Position numbers and translations under genes: made by a program
Origin: Ramlibacter alkalitolerans
GTDB taxonomy: Bacteria > Pseudomonadota > Gammaproteobacteria > Burkholderiales > Burkholderiaceae_C
Reading direction: 5' to 3'
Assembly (NCBI RefSeq): GCF_016722765.1
Contig: NZ_JAEQND010000007.1
Location: 282,470 to 346,469 of the forward strand
DNA: 64,000 bases
The notes under the pieces: generated by a model
Databases searched by the model: none
What the model was told of the DNA's origin: nothing
What the model saw: the letters and a program-made list of their open reading frames with translations, nothing else
Shown: positions 62,361-64,000 of the stretch, one piece after another
Layout of the letters: each line of letters begins with the position of its first letter
Position numbering within the stretch: position 1 is the first letter of the stretch

Positions 62361-63665
62361 ATGAAGTTGAAGCTCTGCGCCCTTGCGCTGGCCTCTGCGT
62401 TCGCGTTGCCGGCCCAGGCCCAAGTGCAGATCCAGTGGTGGCATGCGATGAGCGGCCCGCTCGGCGAATGGGTCAACGACCTCGCCAAGGAATTCAATGC
62501 GAGCCAGAAGGACTACGTGGTCGTGCCGACCTACAAGGGCACCTACGGCGAGGCCTTCACTGCCGCGATGGCCGCCTACCGCGCCGGCAACGCGCCCGAC
62601 ATCCTGCAGGTCTACGAAGTGGGCACGGCGACGATGATGGCGGCCAAGGGTGCCATCAAGCCGGTGGCGGACGTGATGAAGATGGGCGGCACGAAGTTCG
62701 ACCCGAAGGCCTACGTCTCCGCGGTGGCCGGCTACTACACGGCGCCCAACGGCGAGATGCTCAGCTTTCCGTTGAACAGTTCGACGACGGTCTTCTACTA
62801 CAACAAGGATGCCTTCAAGGCGGCCGGCCTCGACCCGGAGAAGCCGCCGAAGACCTGGCCGGAGGTCGTCCGCGCCGCGGCCAGCCTGAAGGCAAGCGGC
62901 CACAAGTGCCCGTTCACCACCAGCTGGATCAGCTGGACCCAGCTGGAGAGCTTCTCGACCTGGCACAACGTGCTGTTCGCCACGCAGAACAATGGCTTCG
63001 GCGGGCCCTCCGCCCGGCTCGCCTTCAATTCGCCGCTGCACGTGCGCCACTTCGAGAACCTGGCGAACATGGCCAAGCAGGGGCTGTTCGTCTACAAGGG
63101 CCGCGACAACAAGCCGGACGTCGCCTTCCCCTCCGGCGAATGCGCGATGCAGACCGGCTCCTCCGGCATGTACTCGCGGGTCGCCAAGGACGCCAAGTTC
63201 GCCTACGGCATCTCCACCCTGCCCTACTACCCGGATGTTCCCGGCGCGCCGCAGAACACGGTGATCGGCGGCGCGAGCCTGTGGGTGATGAACGGCAAGA
63301 AGCCGGAAACGTACAAGGGCGTGGCGAGCTTCTTCAACTACCTGTCCCGCCCCGAGGTGCAATCGGCCAGCCACAAGCGCACGGGCTACCTGCCGATCAC
63401 GATGGCGTCGTACGCACTGACCGAGAAGTCCGGCTTCTACAAGGAGAAGCCGGGCACGGACGTGGCGGTCACGCAGATGATCCGCAAGGTCACCGACAAG
63501 TCGCGCGGCATCCGCATCGGCAACCACAACCAGATCCGCACCATCATCGACGAGGAAACCGAGCAGATCTGGAGCGGCAAGAAGACCGCCAAGGAAGCGC
63601 TGGACGCCGCGGTCGAGCGTGGCAACGAGCAGCTCGAGCGCTTCCAGAAGGCGAACAAGTCCTGA
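62361..63665 (+). CDS. ugpB: UgpB-like extracellular solute-binding protein (ABC transporter family 1)
   Basis: A 434-residue periplasmic binding protein. ATG at 62361 with AAGGAGAAG upstream; signal peptide KLCALALASAFALPAQAQ. The mature start VQIQWWHAMSGPLGEWVND matches UgpB, the sn-glycerol-3-phosphate/glycerophosphodiester binding component, as do QVYEVGTATMMAAKGAIKPV, LSFPLNSSTTVFYYNKDAF and NGKKPETYKGVASFFNYLS. Permease and ATPase genes (ugpA, ugpE, ugpC) are not seen; a tandem repeat and an IS30-type element follow the stop instead, so the operon may have been cut. Confidence 0.88.
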   Translation: MKLKLCALALASAFALPAQAQVQIQWWHAMSGPLGEWVNDLAKEFNASQKDYVVVPTYKGTYGEAFTAAMAAYRAGNAPDILQVYEVGTATMMAAKGAIKPVADVMKMGGTKFDPKAYVSAVAGYYTAPNGEMLSFPLNSSTTVFYYNKDAFKAAGLDPEKPPKTWPEVVRAAASLKASGHKCPFTTSWISWTQLESFSTWHNVLFATQNNGFGGPSARLAFNSPLHVRHFENLANMAKQGLFVYKGRDNKPDVAFPSGECAMQTGSSGMYSRVAKDAKFAYGISTLPYYPDVPGAPQNTVIGGASLWVMNGKKPETYKGVASFFNYLSRPEVQSASHKRTGYLPITMASYALTEKSGFYKEKPGTDVAVTQMIRKVTDKSRGIRIGNHNQIRTIIDEETEQIWSGKKTAKEALDAAVERGNEQLERFQKANKS

Positions 63666-63673
63666 GGGGACCG

Positions 63674-63874
63674 TCCGTCATTCCCGCGCAGGCGGGAATC
63701 CGGCGCGTGCGCATCCGGCTGCGTGCAGCGCGCAGCTTGAACGCCCTGGTTCCCCGCCTCCGCGGGGATGACGAAACCGGGGCGACGCGGACGTCCGTCA
63801 TTCCCGCGCAGGCGGGAATCCAGGGCGTGCGCATGCGGCTGCGCGGCGCGCGCAGCTTGGAAGCCCTGGGTCCC
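63674..63874. repeat. Tandem 119-bp repeat carrying REP palindromes, second copy truncated
   Basis: Copy 1 is 63674-63792; copy 2 starts at 63793. Each begins GTCCGTCATTCCCGCGCAGG with the palindrome ATTCCCGCG...GGCGGGAAT, then ~45 bp with GCGTGCGCAT and GCGCGCAGCTTG. Copy 1 goes on to an inverted REP (TTCCCCGCCTCCGCGGGGAT). Copy 2 stops matching after CCTGGGTCCC at about 63874, where the IS30-type element's left flank begins. The 259-base gap 63666-63924 is thus filled by this repeat and the element end. Confidence 0.75.
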
Positions 63875-63895
63875 GGTGGTCTCAACCGGTCAATG

Positions 63896-63912
63896 CAACA
63901 TGATTCATGTTG
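63896..63912. repeat. 17-bp perfect palindrome upstream of the transposase start
   Basis: CAACATGA-T-TCATGTTG, 13 bases before the transposase ATG. It contrasts with the GC-rich surroundings. It could be part of the insertion sequence's terminal repeat or a binding site controlling transposase expression. Confidence 0.5.
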
Positions 63913-63924
63913 TGAAAGGCCGGA

Positions 63925-64000
63925 ATGACATCGAGAAAAGATCGAGGGCTGGAGCCCGAGCAGAACGCCGAGATGTGGCGTCGCTGGAAGAACGGGGAAT
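63925..64000 (+). CDS. N-terminal fragment of an IS30-type transposase (cut by window end)
   Basis: An open frame of 25 codons from the ATG at 63925: begins MTSRKDRGLEPEQNAEMWRR and continues WKNGE to the window edge. The pattern (charged start, RGL-x-EQ, WRRWKNG) matches the N-terminal HTH region of IS30-family transposases of Burkholderiales (the longer family sequence continues with a helix for binding the IS end). It follows the palindrome at 63896 and the point where the tandem repeat is interrupted. Only a fragment is visible, so the family call is tentative. Confidence 0.55.
   Translation, partial: MTSRKDRGLEPEQNAEMWRRWKNGE

Noticed and set aside
63674..63874. Small-RNA gene or attachment site in the tandem repeat
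   Set aside because: The sequence is explained by two copies of a REP-bearing unit; no promoter, tRNA part or core attachment sequence is visible.

Overview
This 64 kb window is chromosomal DNA of a very GC-rich betaproteobacterium, most likely Burkholderiales/Comamonadaceae (a Ramlibacter- or Variovorax-like organism; this is inferred, no marker gene settles it). The reasons are the strong G/C third-position bias, the typical gene blocks DUF3460-scpA, ubiE-Tim44-ubiJ-ubiB, FmdB-DUF502-aspS and gpsA-secB-grxC, the Bug-type binding proteins, and the short extragenic palindromes in several intergenic gaps. I see no rRNA, tRNA, CRISPR array or prophage. The only clear insertion sequence is the start of an IS30-type element that runs off the right end.

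1-8 kb: a tightly overlapping minus-strand operon (hyfB-hyfC-hyfE-hyfF-hyfG-like, the last gene cut by the window edge) encodes the membrane arm and large subunit of a complex I/hydrogenase-4 relative. The large subunit lacks the first nickel-binding Cys pair, so this is probably not a hydrogenase. A SulP anion transporter is divergent from it. 8-15 kb: DUF3460, scpA and NAD biosynthesis (nadB on plus; nadA-nadC on minus), with a secreted ClpP-fold-like protein, a 222-bp MITE-like element, a small membrane protein and a monooxygenase-like protein between them. 14.6-22 kb: housekeeping genes (thioesterase, thioredoxin, gpsA, secB, grxC, rhodanese, gpmA, ctpA, moeB-like) and an endostatin-fold-type lipoprotein.

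22-28.7 kb: a two-component set (single-domain receiver, LuxR-type regulator, CHASE3 histidine kinase), then a run of small envelope genes (DUF1328, ElaB/YqjD-like, holin-like, BON lipoproteins) and a zinc-ribbon metallopeptidase. 28.7-31.2 kb: the Lhr-type helicase of the ligase-associated repair set. 31.3-36.3 kb: two Bug binding proteins, a cytoplasmic-looking sulfatase and a second SulP transporter in one operon. 36-38 kb: a flavodoxin-fold reductase and a HigBA-like toxin-antitoxin pair with a visible promoter/operator.

38-48.5 kb (all minus): DUF429, a BLUF photoreceptor directly behind folE, ATP-dependent DNA ligase plus its MBL-fold exonuclease, ClsB-like phospholipase D, EEP nuclease, nudB, aspS, DUF502 and FmdB. 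Two copies of a roughly 95-bp long-hairpin repeat sit in the gaps beside the ligase and beside nudB. 48.5-58.3 kb (all minus): a sodium:solute symporter, the ubiquinone block ubiB-ubiJ-Tim44-ubiE, DUF971, an orphan TpsB outer-membrane pore next to a double-FecR secreted protein, and a HIT protein. 58.3-64 kb: a 1298-residue FAD/Fe-S/CCG fusion dehydrogenase, a UgpB-like sugar/glycerophosphodiester binding protein, and a tandem extragenic repeat whose second copy is interrupted by the IS30-type element.

Coding density is high. No gene-free stretch exceeds 300 bases; the longest (6016-6285, 45417-45681, 63666-63924) are described in the entries. Intergenic signals I can support are four hairpin terminators, one sigma70-like promoter/operator, and the repeat families.
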